Part shown: positions 33,601 through 48,600 of the stretch, in pieces
Layout of the letters: every line of letters begins with the position of its first letter
Numbering within the stretch: the first letter of the stretch is position 1
NCBI GenBank assembly: GCA_022747635.1
Contig: JAKTNV010000014.1
Span: 12,865,110 to 12,929,109, forward strand
Reading direction: 5' to 3'
Source of the DNA: Hetaerina americana
Lineage: Eukaryota; Arthropoda; Insecta; Odonata; Calopterygidae
Length of the DNA: 64,000 nt
Position numbers and translations under genes: made by a program
Notes under the pieces: generated by a model
Database searches by the model: none
Seen by the model: only the letters and a program-made list of their open reading frames with translations
What the model was told of the DNA's origin: nothing

Positions 33601-36600
33601 TTCGTTTAGATTGTTTTAAACCAAGATTTATCTTTTTTGTATAAGCATTAACTAAATTCACTAATTTTTAATTAGGCATATTTTTAAATGACAGGTCAGA
33701 AAGATATTATTACATTATTAACCCTTTTTGGTGCTGAGATATATCTTAGAAAATCTCAAAGGTAAGAAAGGTCTTTAGTAAGGATAATTTTTGTATATTA
33801 TTTTATGGAAAAAAAATTGCTTTATGTTTGCTGCCATTTGTTATAAATTTGCTCTGTTTGTTTGCTTTGTTTTGGGGGATTTAGAAAGGAAATAAGATAA
33901 ATGAAAAAGAAAAACTTTGTTCCAATCCACCACTTTATTTCAGGTACGACTAGTTTCAACGCTACGGCGTCATCCTCAGGTACAAAGTTTAAAGACACAA
34001 TCATTGTATATATACCCTCTTCAAGAAAGGATGGGGGGGTTGTGGGAAGAGGGGGCGGGGAGGGGAGTACGGGAGTAGGTACGAAGGAATGTGGGAGAGG
34101 GTAGGAAAAACCCGAAAAAGTGTTAGTGAGCGGGGGGGGGAGATTGGAAGGCGGGTTAAGAAAAGAAAGGGGAAAATTTCGTTGGTATGGGTTGAGTCAA
34201 TAGCTAATGGGGGTAAAGGTATGGGTTAGGAGTCAATGGGAGTTAGGGAGAAGGGATTAGAGGTTCTGTTTTTCTGTTATTGCTAGGGAGGCTTCCAGGA
34301 GAGGTGATGCGTTCTCAAACACAAGACAGAAGGACAAGAAGGAAGAGTTGGAGATCCGGAGAACAATGAAGAAACATCCTTTACTCAATGAAATTCTGTT
34401 TGAGAACGTATCACCTCTCCTGGAAGTCTCCCTAGCAATAACAGAAAAACAGAACCTCTAATCCCTTCCCCCTAACTCCCATTGACTCCTAACCCATACC
34501 TTTACCCCCATTAGCTATTGACTCAACCCATACCAACGAAATTTTCCCCTTTCTTTTCTTAACCCGCCTTCCAATCCCCCCCCCCCCCCGCTCACTAACA
34601 CTTTTTCGGGTTTTTCCTACCCTCTCCCACATTCCTTCGTACCTACTCCCGTACTCCCCTCCCCGCCCCCTCTTCCCACAACCCCCCCATCCTTTCTTGA
34701 AGAGGGTATATATACAATGATTGTGTCTTTAAACTTTGTACCTGAGGATGACGCCGTAGCGTTGAAACTAGTCGTACCTGAAATAAAGTGGTGGATTGGA
34801 ACAAAGTTTTTCTTTTTCATTTATTAAAATGATCTTCCACAAAGTTGAGGCTGAAACTATTTAGGAAATAAGATAGTGAAAACAAGAGGAGTTACTTGCA
34901 AGACGTGATACACACTTGATACTCTTCTAATATTTTAGATAGTACATAATAGTTGTTAAGGACTGTTGAAAATCTAACATTTTCTTGACCCACCACTGCT
35001 TTACTCCTCCCTAAAGTGACTCTCTTGACTGCCACACAGCTTAGAAATCAAGTTCATCAGGCTCTTCTAATCCCAGCTATTCAATTAGCATTAATATCTA
35101 CATTTTTATTGACTACATGAATGTTTTCCAAATATCTACATCTTATTATTACTGGCACTTATTTAAATAAATCTAAAGTTTACTGGGACCCTTTCAAAAT
35201 TTTGATATCAGGTAATTAGTGCTCTATTGTATAACTGCTCTGTAGGGTGTAGCTATGAATGGTTTCCATCAAACTGGGTGAACACTGCAACAATGTCAGA
35301 GTGTAAAAATCATTTCTTTGACCAGGATGACTTTGTTAAAAATTACTGTAGTGGCATCTCCTGCAGTTTCTAGGAAACTAGGATAAAATTGAATGTCCTG
35401 TTTCTCATGATTTTTCTATGGCTAAAATCAAGCTGGGAGTTTAATTTGAAATCTTTCAATGATGCCATTACATATTTTTTTCAATTATGTACTTTGTAGC
35501 ATGCTTACATTTCTTTTACAGCATACATTTTATATGCAAAATGAACAAGTAGTGGAGTCCGCGAGTATTGCAGGGGAAAATGGGCTTCCGTTCTTGCCTC
35601 AACATGCTGGAGACTTGGGTTCTAATGATAGTGGTCCCAAAGGTCAAACCCTGCTGCAAGGTACTCCACCATTGAACAACCATCCACACTCAATTCATCA
35701 GGTTGCAGAGGTAATGTGTTTAATTTGCAAATTATTTTTCTCATTTTTTGTGTTGCAACTAATGATAAATCAAATGCATATGCATGGCAACCCTAGTCTA
35801 CACATTTCCCTTTTGGTGCCTTGACTCAAGCATTGAACAGAAATTGTCTACAGTGGCGTGCATGCCGAGATATATATCACTGAAGGAATCATGTAGCACT
35901 AAGCAGCCAATTTTTGGAAAGCATAAATAGGACTCATTTTTTCATCCTTGATGCTCTTATTCTATGGAACTCATAGGAGGTGTTTAAAAATGAAAGTATG
36001 TAAACAAGGACTTAGTTGCCTTTGTCCTTTCACTTCTGATATGCTTCAGTGCTGCTGTTTAATGGTTTTGGTAAGTATAATTCCAGCCTTCTTTTGCTTT
36101 GAATGGATCACAAAATCATCGAGTTTTTGAAATAAACTTTTTATAAATTCATTTTTTGCACAGTTTTAAAAATCATCTTTATTTTGGTGGATTAATACTT
36201 CTTCCGGATTGGGGTCTCTTATGTTGTTTTATGTAACATCAGTTTCACTCCTTTGATCCAAGAATGCCTCAAGGTGGGAGAGAGTGAAAGTGGCATCACC
36301 AAAAACAACAAACAAGACTGCCATCCCAGAAGATGTATGAATCCTGCCATGAGGTTTCGGAAGCCTTAAAATCAGTATCATTATCAGAATTTTTATTTCA
36401 TCATTATTTGTGGTTTAGAAGTCATTTGATATAGCATCAAAATATAACTAAGCATGTAATTGCTCTAAATTCCTCTTCCTCAAAGTCTGCCATGATGCCA
36501 CTTTAATGAATGTAGATTGATGCTAGATTTTACTTTTTGTAAATCAATTTAAAGTAGGTAAATTTATTAGTGGATGATAAAACCAGATGTTGAAAATGAA

Positions 36601-39600
36601 GTCAATTAAAAGTCGCAGTACATACATGTTGGACTTTTCCAACCCTATGCCATCCCTCATGTAATCATCACAAAGCTTCAAACATCTCTCCCATAAAATT
36701 TCCTCCCACTTGAATGAAGGCTGTCCAGAAAGTAACCTACGTTTTTGTGTAGCATGAGAAATAGTGGAGGGAGTGGAAAGGTTACCATATTGACTCAAAG
36801 TAGGTCAGTATGCCTTGATCTGCAGTTGTTGGAAGGTCATGCCGCTTGTCATTTATTTACAGTAGCAAGTCAAAATAAATAATACAATTTAAATTCCTAC
36901 CAAATGTGAAGTCCATTTAGTGATAAGGTTTTTACTAATAAAAAACTCCAAAGCTGCTGACATTCATCGGGAAATTTGGCTCTATATGGACCAAATGTGA
37001 TGAGTGACAAGAGTTGTGCATTAGTGTTGTCTTTCATTTTAGAGTGATCACAAATGTCCATGATGATGACAGAAATGACCGCCTATCAGTGGTGAACAAT
37101 GAAATGCACCTGAAAATTGATGAAAAAGTTAGTGAAAACCAGCTTTTTATGATATCTGAAACCTTTAAAAAGTTTTCCCCAGAGTTTTACCTCTCTGTTG
37201 CATGGAAATGTGACTGAAAAGTTAGACTACTACATGTTTTGTGCTTATCTCAATGAGGAACTTGAAGATTGTCATCGGTTTGCTGCCACTAGGCAGCAGA
37301 ATTTTCTGCTGAAGGAATTTGAAAACTTGTTCAGAGATATAGCAAATGTTTAAATCTCTTTGGTGAACATGTACAAACAAAGTAGAGAAATGTAGTTTTG
37401 AAATGAAAATAATAAATTTGCTGTATCTATTCCGGTGTATTTTTAGAGCATGACAGTGGTTACTTTCATGACGGTCCCCGCACTTCACTCTTGCATTTAA
37501 TTTTACTATGTACTTTAATTTTGTACATTTAAGTCTCTCTTTCCATCTGTTAAGTAATTATTTTCTGGTAATTGAAAGTGACTTATTTAATTGGCTTGTT
37601 TATCATGTAATATTCAAATGCTTTTATGGAGAGGCTGCACTGTATTCAATTTGAGACCAATCTCTTCCTATGTAATGTTGATGTTTAAAATCGTTGGTTA
37701 ATCTACATTGCATGTGTATGGATGTGTCATAACTATTAACAAGATTGTGTTTTTCTTTCCATGATGTTTCTATTAACATTAACATGCTCTGTAGTCCATG
37801 CATTGACCCATTTTTTAGGAGGAGCAGTTACCAGGCAGCTCTGTAGTATCATATATCAGGGATGATATGGGTCTTGAACAGAGAGTAGGCAGCTGTGGAG
37901 GGGGCATTGAGACAGGATCAGGTCAAGGTGTTGCTGATGACAGTTACCCTGTTCTGCAGGTAAAAAATGAAATTCTTAAGTTGAAGGTGAAATTAGTATG
38001 TGGGATTTGAATTGTTCAGGTAAATTCTTTTGAATTAGCTGTAAATGTCTGCATAAGTAGAATAAAAGTGTTTATGTTCATGTCAAAATAAAAAATTAAA
38101 GTAAGGTTTTCTTTTATAGAATGATATGTGATTTTATTTCAGTTATTCATGTATGGTAAAACTATGCAAATGCCAATATTATAAAAAAAATTCAACTTTT
38201 AAGACATTATATCAATGCTGGGATTGTGGTATATCATCTCAATAGCTAGTGAGGCTGATTGCCCCTGAGATTGTGGCCTTACTGTATTTCATGCTGAACT
38301 GATTCACCCTTTCATTGTTTCAAGCAACCTCTGGTCATTGGCCTATATTAAACATCTTTTAAGTAAGCATGAATGGATTATGTAATGAAATCTTCTCCTG
38401 TAATACTCCACATATCTTTCATCTCATGTCTATGAACGTGATTTAGCATGCTATATTTTATGGCATAGCTATACTTTCAAAGAAGGCAATATCTGACTAT
38501 GGCATCTTTGGGGTAAAGAGAAAAGTGCAACTTCAATGCGAATAAATATAAAATGAAGATAAAAATCTGTACTCAAAGTAGGACTTAATTGAGAAATAGA
38601 AGAATTTAGAACTTGGCAAAATTATCAGTGATGATAAAGTTAGCGGGCAAAATTATTATGCAAGCAGAATAGCCCAAACTAATAAAGCAGTTGTGTTCAG
38701 CCTTCAGTTTCTGCTATCTGATGTGGTTTTTCAATAGAAAAACTTTTTCTGTTGGAAAAACACGACAGATAATAGAAACTGGTAACAGGTTGCACATCAA
38801 TACTATGTTAATGTTTTATACAAAAATTGTTGCTGAGTACAAACTTAAAAGTCGTTTTCATCATTGATTAAGTATCGAAATAAATGACCATATAATACAT
38901 AATGTTGACTGAAACATTTGATATCCAAATTTGTCCTTTGGAAGCCCTAGTATTGTGCTGAGGCAGGTAAAATCTAAAATAGGGTATCAATATTCACCAC
39001 AAGTTTTTCTCATTTTATACTGTAAAGCATAATCGTTATATGAGGGCAAGTGTTAACTTTGAGCAGTCTCCAATATTTCAGAGATGAATTGCAAATTGTT
39101 CCAAAGTATGACATCACCAAAATACTTTTGTTATAGGGTCCCTTCATTTCAATATTTTTTGCTTCAGTTAATTAAAAGAATGAGGACTTGGCCAAATTTC
39201 ATATTTGAATGTAGAGATGTAGTTCAAAAGTTAGAGGGTTTCCTACTTGCTTTCCATATGTAAATCATTCATTTATTAGAATATGTGTTATGGCTTTTAC
39301 AAAGTATTTCTTCACCTCATAGAAAGCCAGTAATGTAGACCCAATTAGACCTACTTATGTGTGAAGGACAACATGGTATAAAAGCTTGATCTATAAATGC
39401 CTTGTAGGATCTATGAAGCTCTTAGGAATAGTGTGTAATCTTATATGGGGTTTTAGCCTATTAACACCACCAAACTTATAATTAGTGCCAAATTCACTTC
39501 TGGATAAAATGTTCCCCATGTTCTAATCTAAAGAGCTAGTGGAATCATAAACTAAAAAACTGAGCATCTATCATTTGTATCATAAGTTTTCGAAGTGTAA

Positions 39601-42600
39601 TTGATGCTTCATCCTAAGTATTCCACTTCTGTAAAATCAAGCTTATAATATGATGTTGATATAATGGGATGTTGATACATTTGCTCCAACAGTTAATGAA
39701 TTTCTAGATGAATGTGCTGTAACATCATAGTAAATGACTTTATGTTGGCTATGGGCAATACAAACTTTAGATATAAAGCATTGGTTATCAAGTGAAAGCA
39801 ACAAGGCACTTAAGAGATGCATGAACTGAATGTATATTGAAAAATGACGTAAGTTTTTCATCATGTGATACTTCAGCTCCCAAATTCTTCCCTTTTTTTC
39901 TTCCATGTTCTTACACAATATATTTCCTTCCATTTTATGCAGCCACTCATTTAATAATTAAAACCCTTATGCTATTTCTAAGGTTGTTTTCACTTTTTGT
40001 CCAGTCTAAGCTTACTATTGATTGAGAATGCACTTTACTTTCTGCAACATGTTATTGAAACCGACGTTAGTATTATTTTATCTCTTTAAGTTTTTAAGTT
40101 AAGTCTCCAAAGTAGTGCCAAAGAATTTACCCAAAAAAGTTTATGAATTCTGAAAAAAAAGCAATATTGTTAGATGATATCACTGTCCAAAAAATTGCAC
40201 CCAAATCACTTATATAAAAATTATGAGTTACTGCAATAGTTTTCCACTGAAATCAATGAAGTTATAAAAAAAATTCATTTTATGGTATATTAAAGGTAAT
40301 TTTCAATCAAAAGAAAGCTCTCTTCTTCCCTTTTTTCTATTAAAATGTGAAAAAGTTGACTGAGGTTAATTATGTCCAGTTTGTCATGATCTTTCTGTAA
40401 GTCTACTTGCATGACAAGACTCTCTACATCAGCTGTGTGGATCCTTGTTATTTGAACAGAAATGATGAAAGAAAAATGCCCTCACATTAATCATCTTGAA
40501 AAATTTTGAATTTAGTTGTATTCCTAAGGCAAAATCGGAGGACGAACTAAGTATAGAACTCATAGTTTGAAAAACGCAAATTGTCATTAATTTATTTTGT
40601 AGTGAGCTGGACAAAGGTTTTCTTAAGATGCTACTTGCATGATTGTATTAAAAATCTTTTCAATGTTGGCTTAGAATGGCATTTTTCTAAATAATAAGAT
40701 ATTATTTGTGTTTTACAAGTCAACTAGAATTAGAGAAACAACACTTCACATTTTGTTGTGGTATGAATGAAAATTTGGGATTAATGTCTGTAGCCCCTTA
40801 ATAAGAATTCAGTTATAATTAGTCAAAATCATTGCCAGAGGAGTAAATGAGTTTGTTCATTGTTAATACTCAGGACATTTCGTTAACCACTCTCTTACTC
40901 CTATGTATGTTCTAACTAAATGGACACATTTTTGGAAACTCTAGGAATGAAGGTACATAGTGATGGTGCATTTTATGTTTCATTCAAGAATTTTTATTTT
41001 CCCATTCGTGTATAATGGCTTAGTTCACAATTCCAATTGATATTGCCATGACTGCTGTGTAAGCTATTGTCTATTTCAATACAAACAGTTAGTTAGAAAA
41101 CTCATAAATATATATGCGCCCTTGTCATGACACATTAGTTATTCATTATCCTGAGATATAATTGTGTGCTTGCCTCCCCAATGATTTTAGGTTCATCAGC
41201 ACATTCAGCATCTCAGTCCCCAGCATCAGCAGCAAGCCCATGAGGATGTCATGCAGTGGGGCATTCCTATTGGGGTGGGAGGAACACCTAGTGTTGCTGT
41301 CCAAAGGGCTCAGTCAACATCTTGCTTGGATTTAGTGACAGCTTCTGATGCTGATAAGCTAAGGTAAAATTAGTGATGTGTCATAAAACTGCTCCATTAA
41401 TAGTTTCAAATGTGTGATTTGCAGGTACATTTAATCATGTTTAATATAATTTACTATTATGTGGAGGTATCGTTTCCCTCACATTTTTTTGCAGAATTCC
41501 TTGCATTAACTCTTACTTATCTTTTCACATACATATCCCTGTTTAATATTAGGGATTCTTTACCTTTGTTATTTCATAGTCTACTGTTTTTATTTTTTGT
41601 GAGGCTTGTTTTAGATGGGGAAACACCTCGCATAACTAGGCTCAATCTTATGCCGCTCACTACAATAAAAAACTAGGCTTTGATCCTGCATTCATTCTAT
41701 CCCATTTCTTTCTATCCAGCATTCTATCCTTTTCCTACACCTTCCTCATTTGCCTAATATCCTCCCCTCCATCACAATCTTCACCATACCATCACCAATC
41801 AAAATGCTGTGCATCCGTCTTTCCTTTTTTTAATTTCTCTCAATTACCCTCTCTCCTCCATGACATCTACTGGTTATTTTAATCATTGGTATTAATTTAA
41901 ACCATCCATTATCAATCTGGTTATTACTATTGGTTACCATTATTATCTGGTATTATATTTGTTATCACAATTCCCCTACATATGCATAGTTGTACCAACA
42001 AAAAAAAACTTCAGTATTTCACGGCCCATGAGACATGTATGTATAAGCAGAGGGGCCAAGAAAAAGAGGAAATTTCTTCTATTTCACTTGAACCACGCAT
42101 AAGACACACCATGATTTTCCAGGTCAGTATTTACGAAAAATACCTGGATTAGACAGAAGAGTGCAGAGCATTGTTGCATTAAAAATTAGCTGCTACATCA
42201 ACGTTTATTTACTGTAGAATCCCAGAAATTTTCATCACTGCTGCTAAATTATTTCTGTGTATATTTTCACTTGAGTTATCACTTTCTTCTTACACAATGT
42301 CATCTTTACTTCCATGTGATGAGATTGCTGATTTCACATTTTCGAAAAGACATTATGATATTCTTACTATTTTTAACTTTCATATCGGTTCCTGGAATAC
42401 CGTTGAGAGCCTTTGTCGTCGCCACTTGAACCACCTCGATGGAGTCGAACCGATATCCTTTGAGCTCCCAATTTATTCACAGAAACAAGAAAAAGCCAGG
42501 TGGAGCCAGGTCGGGGCTGTAAGGGGGGTGAGTCAACGTTGCGATGCCGAATATCGTCAGCAGCTAAATTTCCACCCACATCAGTTTTTGCTCCTCGCTC

Positions 42601-45600
42601 AAGACTTTCAGCACCAGCTTCGCGCTCACTTTCCTCATCGCAAGAGCCACTGTTGCAATGGTGTGGATAGTCCCGACTGAAAGGCTGATCTCCTCACTGA
42701 TAAGGGCGATGGTTAAACGCCTGTCAGAGTCCAAAACTTTTTTTTACTTGGGCCACCTGAGCATCGGTTTGAGCGGTAGTTGGGCATCCGCTGCGGTTAT
42801 CGTCTTTGACGAGCTCCTGGCCTTCCTTAAACATTTTGTGCCACTCAAAAACTCTTGTGAGGCTTAAGGCATCAACCCCATAAGCCTGTTCAATGAGTTC
42901 AAGGGTCTCCGACGCAGATTTTCTGAGTTTAACGCAAAACTTCCCAGTGTAGCGTTTCTCGACTGTGCGCTCCATGCTGGTGCGACGGCACCACAATCAC
43001 ACGTCATTAAAATCCACTTCCTTGCTCAACGCATGACCGTAGGTGATAGAAATAAAGTGGGCCTGAGTGGTGGGGGACCCCTCTACTGAACTGACCGGTC
43101 GGACCCCCATCCACCGCTCCATTGAAGCTACAGCGAACCAGTCCCGATACATATTGTATGGACCCTGTATAATAAATTGCGTGTGTTAGGAAGATGAGAA
43201 TAATTAACTGAATTGGCTGAAGCTATGGGAATTTGTTGGAATAGGTAGAAATCATTCAGAATGGAGGCCATTTTAAGGTGATATGGAATAGAATTTCCTG
43301 TGGTCATGCAGCTGAATATTTTGTTGTAAATGATGTATACCCTTGGATTCGTTTATAATTTTCCAGATCTCTTTAGATATATTGTCTGCATTGGTTAGTA
43401 TTATTTGCTTAAGGATTTTTTTAGCAGACTCTAAGATTTGGCAAAAACTTTTCTTTAGCGCTGAATATTCATAATGGTCACCTGGATTTGAATTGTTTTT
43501 GTAATACACTGTTGCATCTGTTATTTTCTTTGAAACTCAATAAATTTCATCTGAGACCCACTGACTTTTGTATATAACAGATGAGCTTTTATTTTTCTTA
43601 TGCTTCAGGGTAATAGGAAAACATATCAAAATGCAAAATATGTTCCACTTTCCATATTCCATACGTTCCAAATTCCACCTATGGGTGGAATAGAAATATT
43701 CAAAAGGTTTGTGAAAGGATTGCAAGCAAAACAAATTGGACCACCCATGAAAATTTAATAACTTACGATGGTTGATAATGTCAATGTGTGGGCATTAATA
43801 TTATTTGTTTGAACAAGTTCAAGATTGGTTTTAGTCAATACGCTATCTGAAACTGTTTGAGAACCAGCACTCTCTCTAGTAGGTTTACAGTTGGTTACAT
43901 AGATGTTAAATGAAGTTAGTAAATTCATGTTTATGTTTGGAATCATCCATAAAATCACAATTGAAATTACCTGTAATTATTATAAATGGGTCATGGATAG
44001 ACCTATGGATTATTTCAAAGAGTTTCATTAGTTTGGTACGGAAAACACAGAAGACACTTTCTGGTAAACGATCAATAGGCAATACATAAAAAACAGTATT
44101 ATCCCCTTTGAAACAGGTAACACTGTATTCAAATGTTTGTTCATCATTGAGAAATCGGTACGAGAAACCAATGGGAATATGGGGAAAGCATTCAGAGAGT
44201 AGAATCAAAACCCCCACCATTTTTGTGCAATGATCGGCAGAAAGCACTAGCAATAAGATACCCAAGCACATGAAGAGTATCAAGTTCACATGTATTTAAC
44301 CAATGTTCGTTGACACATCACATGAGGTTTATACTCATTTGCTGGAACCTCGAGGTGCAGCAATCCTATGAACTTATAATATCCTGTTTGAGCATGTCGA
44401 TGATGGATGCCATGTCAGATAGTGCAAACTTATTAGCAAGATAAGAAAAATATTTTTTTAAAATATCTCTGCATTCAAATAAGGCTTTCAAGAATAGATA
44501 ATTCAGATTAGTGCATTTAGATTAAACAACGTGTGGACATAATTTGCAATCAATTACTTTTACAATATAATTAAAGGAAATATCACAGGCGCTACACCAG
44601 CTTGCACAATAACTGGCCGCCATCTTGAAACCCTTCCCCATAACTATAACTCAATGCAACTAAACCAATTTGTATAGTGGCAAACCTGGACCTGGTGAGA
44701 TGCATTCAGGGTATTTGATGAAAGGGTTGGATGACTGTACCAGGTGCAGTGAGGGCAGTGGATGTGTTAGTGGTTGATAAACATGATTTTCAATAATGCT
44801 ATTATTTGATACATTGTCATTAATTGATTAAATATACTTTTTAATGAAGTGAACATTTCAGCCATATCCGTGGTTAAATTTATTCAAGTCTCACTCCTTG
44901 ATTTCTGTGAATACCATGTTCTATATATTACTTTACATCTCTGATCACAGAATGAGAGGAAATATAAGAATGAATCTATTAGGGAAGTGATGTATAAGAA
45001 AAGGTTATAGATCAAGCAGTTTTGAAAACGGCCTACTTTGGTTATTTCCAGTCACTATTGTGCAATCAAATTATTTTTTGGGGCTCCGCTACTGATGTTG
45101 ACTGAGTGTTCATCTCACAAATAGGTTTATAAGATATATGGCCAAAATTCCTCGAAAGAGAATCATATAGACCTCATTTAATATATTTCGAAATCTTACC
45201 TGTAATATGCTTGTACATATACCATGTGTGTGTGTGTGTTGGAAAAAAAATGTCTCTTAAAAAAAATGAGTTTGTCCATGATTATGCCACAAGACAAAGA
45301 AAGAAGGTGCGTTTAATACAGCATTCCATTTCTTTATTTCAATAAAGGCCCCTTTATGCTGACAATAAATATTTATAATCATATATTAGATAAAAGATGC
45401 CAACTCATATCAGATGTTTAAATCCGCGTTAAGATTTTATTTAATCAAGAATTGTTTTTATGATCTAAATAAATATTTTTCATTGATGTAAAACAAGTGG
45501 TAATGTTATTATAGCCATTTCTCATATACATATATGTATGTTTATAAATTTTTTTGCTATTTTTTGGCATCTTATATTTTACCATTGTAAAATAACAGTA

Positions 45601-48600
45601 AGAAAAAAAAATGTTTTTTTGATAAAATGTATTTTTGTAACAAATTTAATATTCATCATAGCAAAATAAATTCTTCCCAAGTTAATGTTTGTTTATAGTG
45701 CACAAAAGTGATCACATTATATGAATCTTGTCAATTCCCAGGTCTCTTCTTCCGTCATATCGTCCAGCACCGGATTATGAGACAGCCATGCAACAGAAAT
45801 ATGGGAGTGGGGAGGGTGGTGGAAGGGGTCACGGGGAGGAAGTGGTGGGTAGGGGTAGTGGAGGGATTGGTGGGGAAGCTTTAGGCAGGCTGGGGAGAAT
45901 GGGGGATGCTGGTGCCATTCTTCACACCAGCCACATGGGCCTCCTGTACAGCAGTCAGCCTGAGATACATCAGACACACCTTCAAGAAGTAAGAAATTTT
46001 TTGTCTTTTCCGTTGCAATCAGCTTGAATTACATATTTTTTCAAAAGTAATAAAGTGATTTATAAGAATGCGCTCTGAAAATTTCATGTTTTTTGTTGGA
46101 GTTATATCTATAGATGGATTATCCACCTAATTCCATAAAAAGTTACATATTTCTGACAATTGTGGAGTATTTATGATTTTTTCAATCAGTCTAAAACTTG
46201 AAAATGGGGTGTGTCTGTTAAATGGATGTGTGTGTGTTCCATGTGTTTATACAGTATGCTAAAACAAAAGCATAGTAAGAACTATGTGTGGAATATATTT
46301 GGAGATAAGAAAGTGAAACCATAAATGAATTACCTGATTGATGGCCAAAAGTATATGAAGACGTATACCGTGCACTTTGTAAGACTTTAAAAAAATGCTT
46401 CTAATTAACACTAAATCTCAATGGATGCAATTAAACATTTACAAGAAAATTCACATCAAATAAATCATTTGCCTATTCTGGAATTAAGGCTGGAACTCTA
46501 AATTTCTGGCTATTTAAGCCAGTCAAGCTGCTGAGGTATACTGTTGTACTGTAAATTTCTTAGGAATTAAATGGAACAAGATCTCATGGTGTGTAACACT
46601 ATGTTTTAACTCAGGAACTGGGGTGTTATGCACATTAATATGATTACTTTGTGACATAATGTATGTAGAAAATAATTACATCCTCTATCTCCTTAAAAAT
46701 TTCAATAGAATACTCATGAGATACCCTCCATATTTTTTTGAAACTCAATAAAAACTTTGCTGGAATATTTACAAAATTGGATTAATTGAAATCAAGTTAT
46801 TTCAGGTCGTCATACTCTACTTAAGTTTATATATTGTGGATACATCAATATTGCAAGGAATATTGGTGTGCATCCAACAAAAATGCCAAATGTTTTTCTT
46901 GAATTACCAATTTCTTAGGTCCGTGGAAGATATGGGAGTGTTGTCGGAGGTCACTATCCAAAGCAGTATCCAGATGTTGCTAGAGTGATGGAGGGAATGT
47001 ATATAAGTGGAGCTTCCCGTGGGGGAGGTGGTGCTGGAGAAGCTGGAGCTGGGGAAAACCACCTCTCGGTGGGCAATGGTGCTCTGTCTGCAGCCAATCA
47101 CGTGGTGCACACTCATAGGTAAGTGTAGACACCCAATTTATGTCACATGCTAGTAATCATGAAAGTGTATTTTAGTTTCGCTCCTTCTAGGTATAGTCAT
47201 GTATTATAACTTATGTTTTTATGAAGAATATTACTAATGCTGGAAGCAATTTTGTTTCTAATAATCCTATCTTGTGATTCAAGTATATGGGATTTCCATT
47301 GGCATTATTTAGCCTGCCATCAGTGAAGCAAACATGTATCATTTCTTGGTGATATTACTGACCATAATACTAGGGAATTTTCCCTTCACACAGATTACAT
47401 GTATAAATTTTGAGCCCCAGTTCCAATCATATGCTGAGTTTTTGTAACAAAATGTTTGGATGTAGCAAAAAAGTTTTTGTTATCCATTAAATTGATAATG
47501 TTTACCATGACATGCGTTTTATATGATAAATGCTCATGAGTAAGATTTCTTGAAAGCTAATGTACTGAGTTTACCCTACACTCATTCCCAAAATGGGACT
47601 TGAACCTATGACCCTTGAGTTAGCAGGGGAGTGTCTATGCACCAACTTATTCAGGTCAGTATTTTAAATATAATTACATATTTAAGTATTTTCAAGAATA
47701 TAAAAGGCTGAGTAATGGTTTTTTAAAAGTAATTGTGACTTTTTTGTTTTAAATTTTTAGTTATCAGTCTGTGCAATGTAAAATAATATTATTCATGAAC
47801 ATTCAGGGTGCTGAATTCAAACACATATGAAAATGCTGAACTCAACATCACTATTATTTCGTTAATTATATAACTTAATACCGTACGGGTTTATGTGATC
47901 ATAACATCGACTGTGCATTTTGGATGAATTAGTCAAGGGAAAATGTTTATTTATTTATTTATTTTTATTTATTTATTTGCCTGAGGATCTGGGTACATTC
48001 ATGTTCCAAGATATACGGCACGTCAAAGATCTTAACATAAAATACAATACATTGTTACATATTCAGAAATTCATCAATAGTGTAGAATAAGTGTCACATG
48101 AAAAAGTCCCTCACTTTGAATTTAAAGGTTGACATTTTTTCTATGCTCTTGATAACCAGAGGAAGGTTATTATATAATAAGAGTCCCATGTTATGGGGGG
48201 AAAAAGTAGACTTGCAAGTTCTGATGATGTTCACATGTAGATGACTGCAGTTCCTGGTATAATGATTGTGAATGCTATTGTTGGTGGTATATAATGATAT
48301 ATGGCGCTTAGCATAAACAATAGCACTTAGCATATACACACAGGGAAGAGGGAGAATACAAAGTTTTTTGAAAAGGGGGCGACATGGAGCTCTGAGGGGT
48401 GCATTGCACATTAGTCTTAGTATCCTCTTTTGGATTTTAAATACAACATGAGCACAGGGTAATGGGCCCCAAAAAAGAATACTAAAAATTACGTGGGCAT
48501 AAAACTCACCATAATAGATAGACATAAGCACTTCATTATTTACAGTTTGCCTGATAGAACGTACCAAATAGCACCCTGAACAGAGTTTTCGGCGTAATCT

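Larger units (their letters stand above)
31771..35521 (+). other. Pez intron 7
   Basis: 3.75 kb. Holds the tRNA-like remnant at 32960 and the Penelope-like foldback at 33900-34862; otherwise AT-rich without recognised features. Confidence 0.6.
41364..45741 (+). other. Pez intron 10
   Basis: 4.4 kb. Contains the mariner remnant at 42377-43167, the retrotransposon 5' half at 43270-44640 and a TG repeat near 45226-45240. Confidence 0.6.

Noticed and set aside
42297..42680. Plus-strand open frame of 127 codons
   Set aside because: Antisense to the mariner transposase remnant read on the minus strand.
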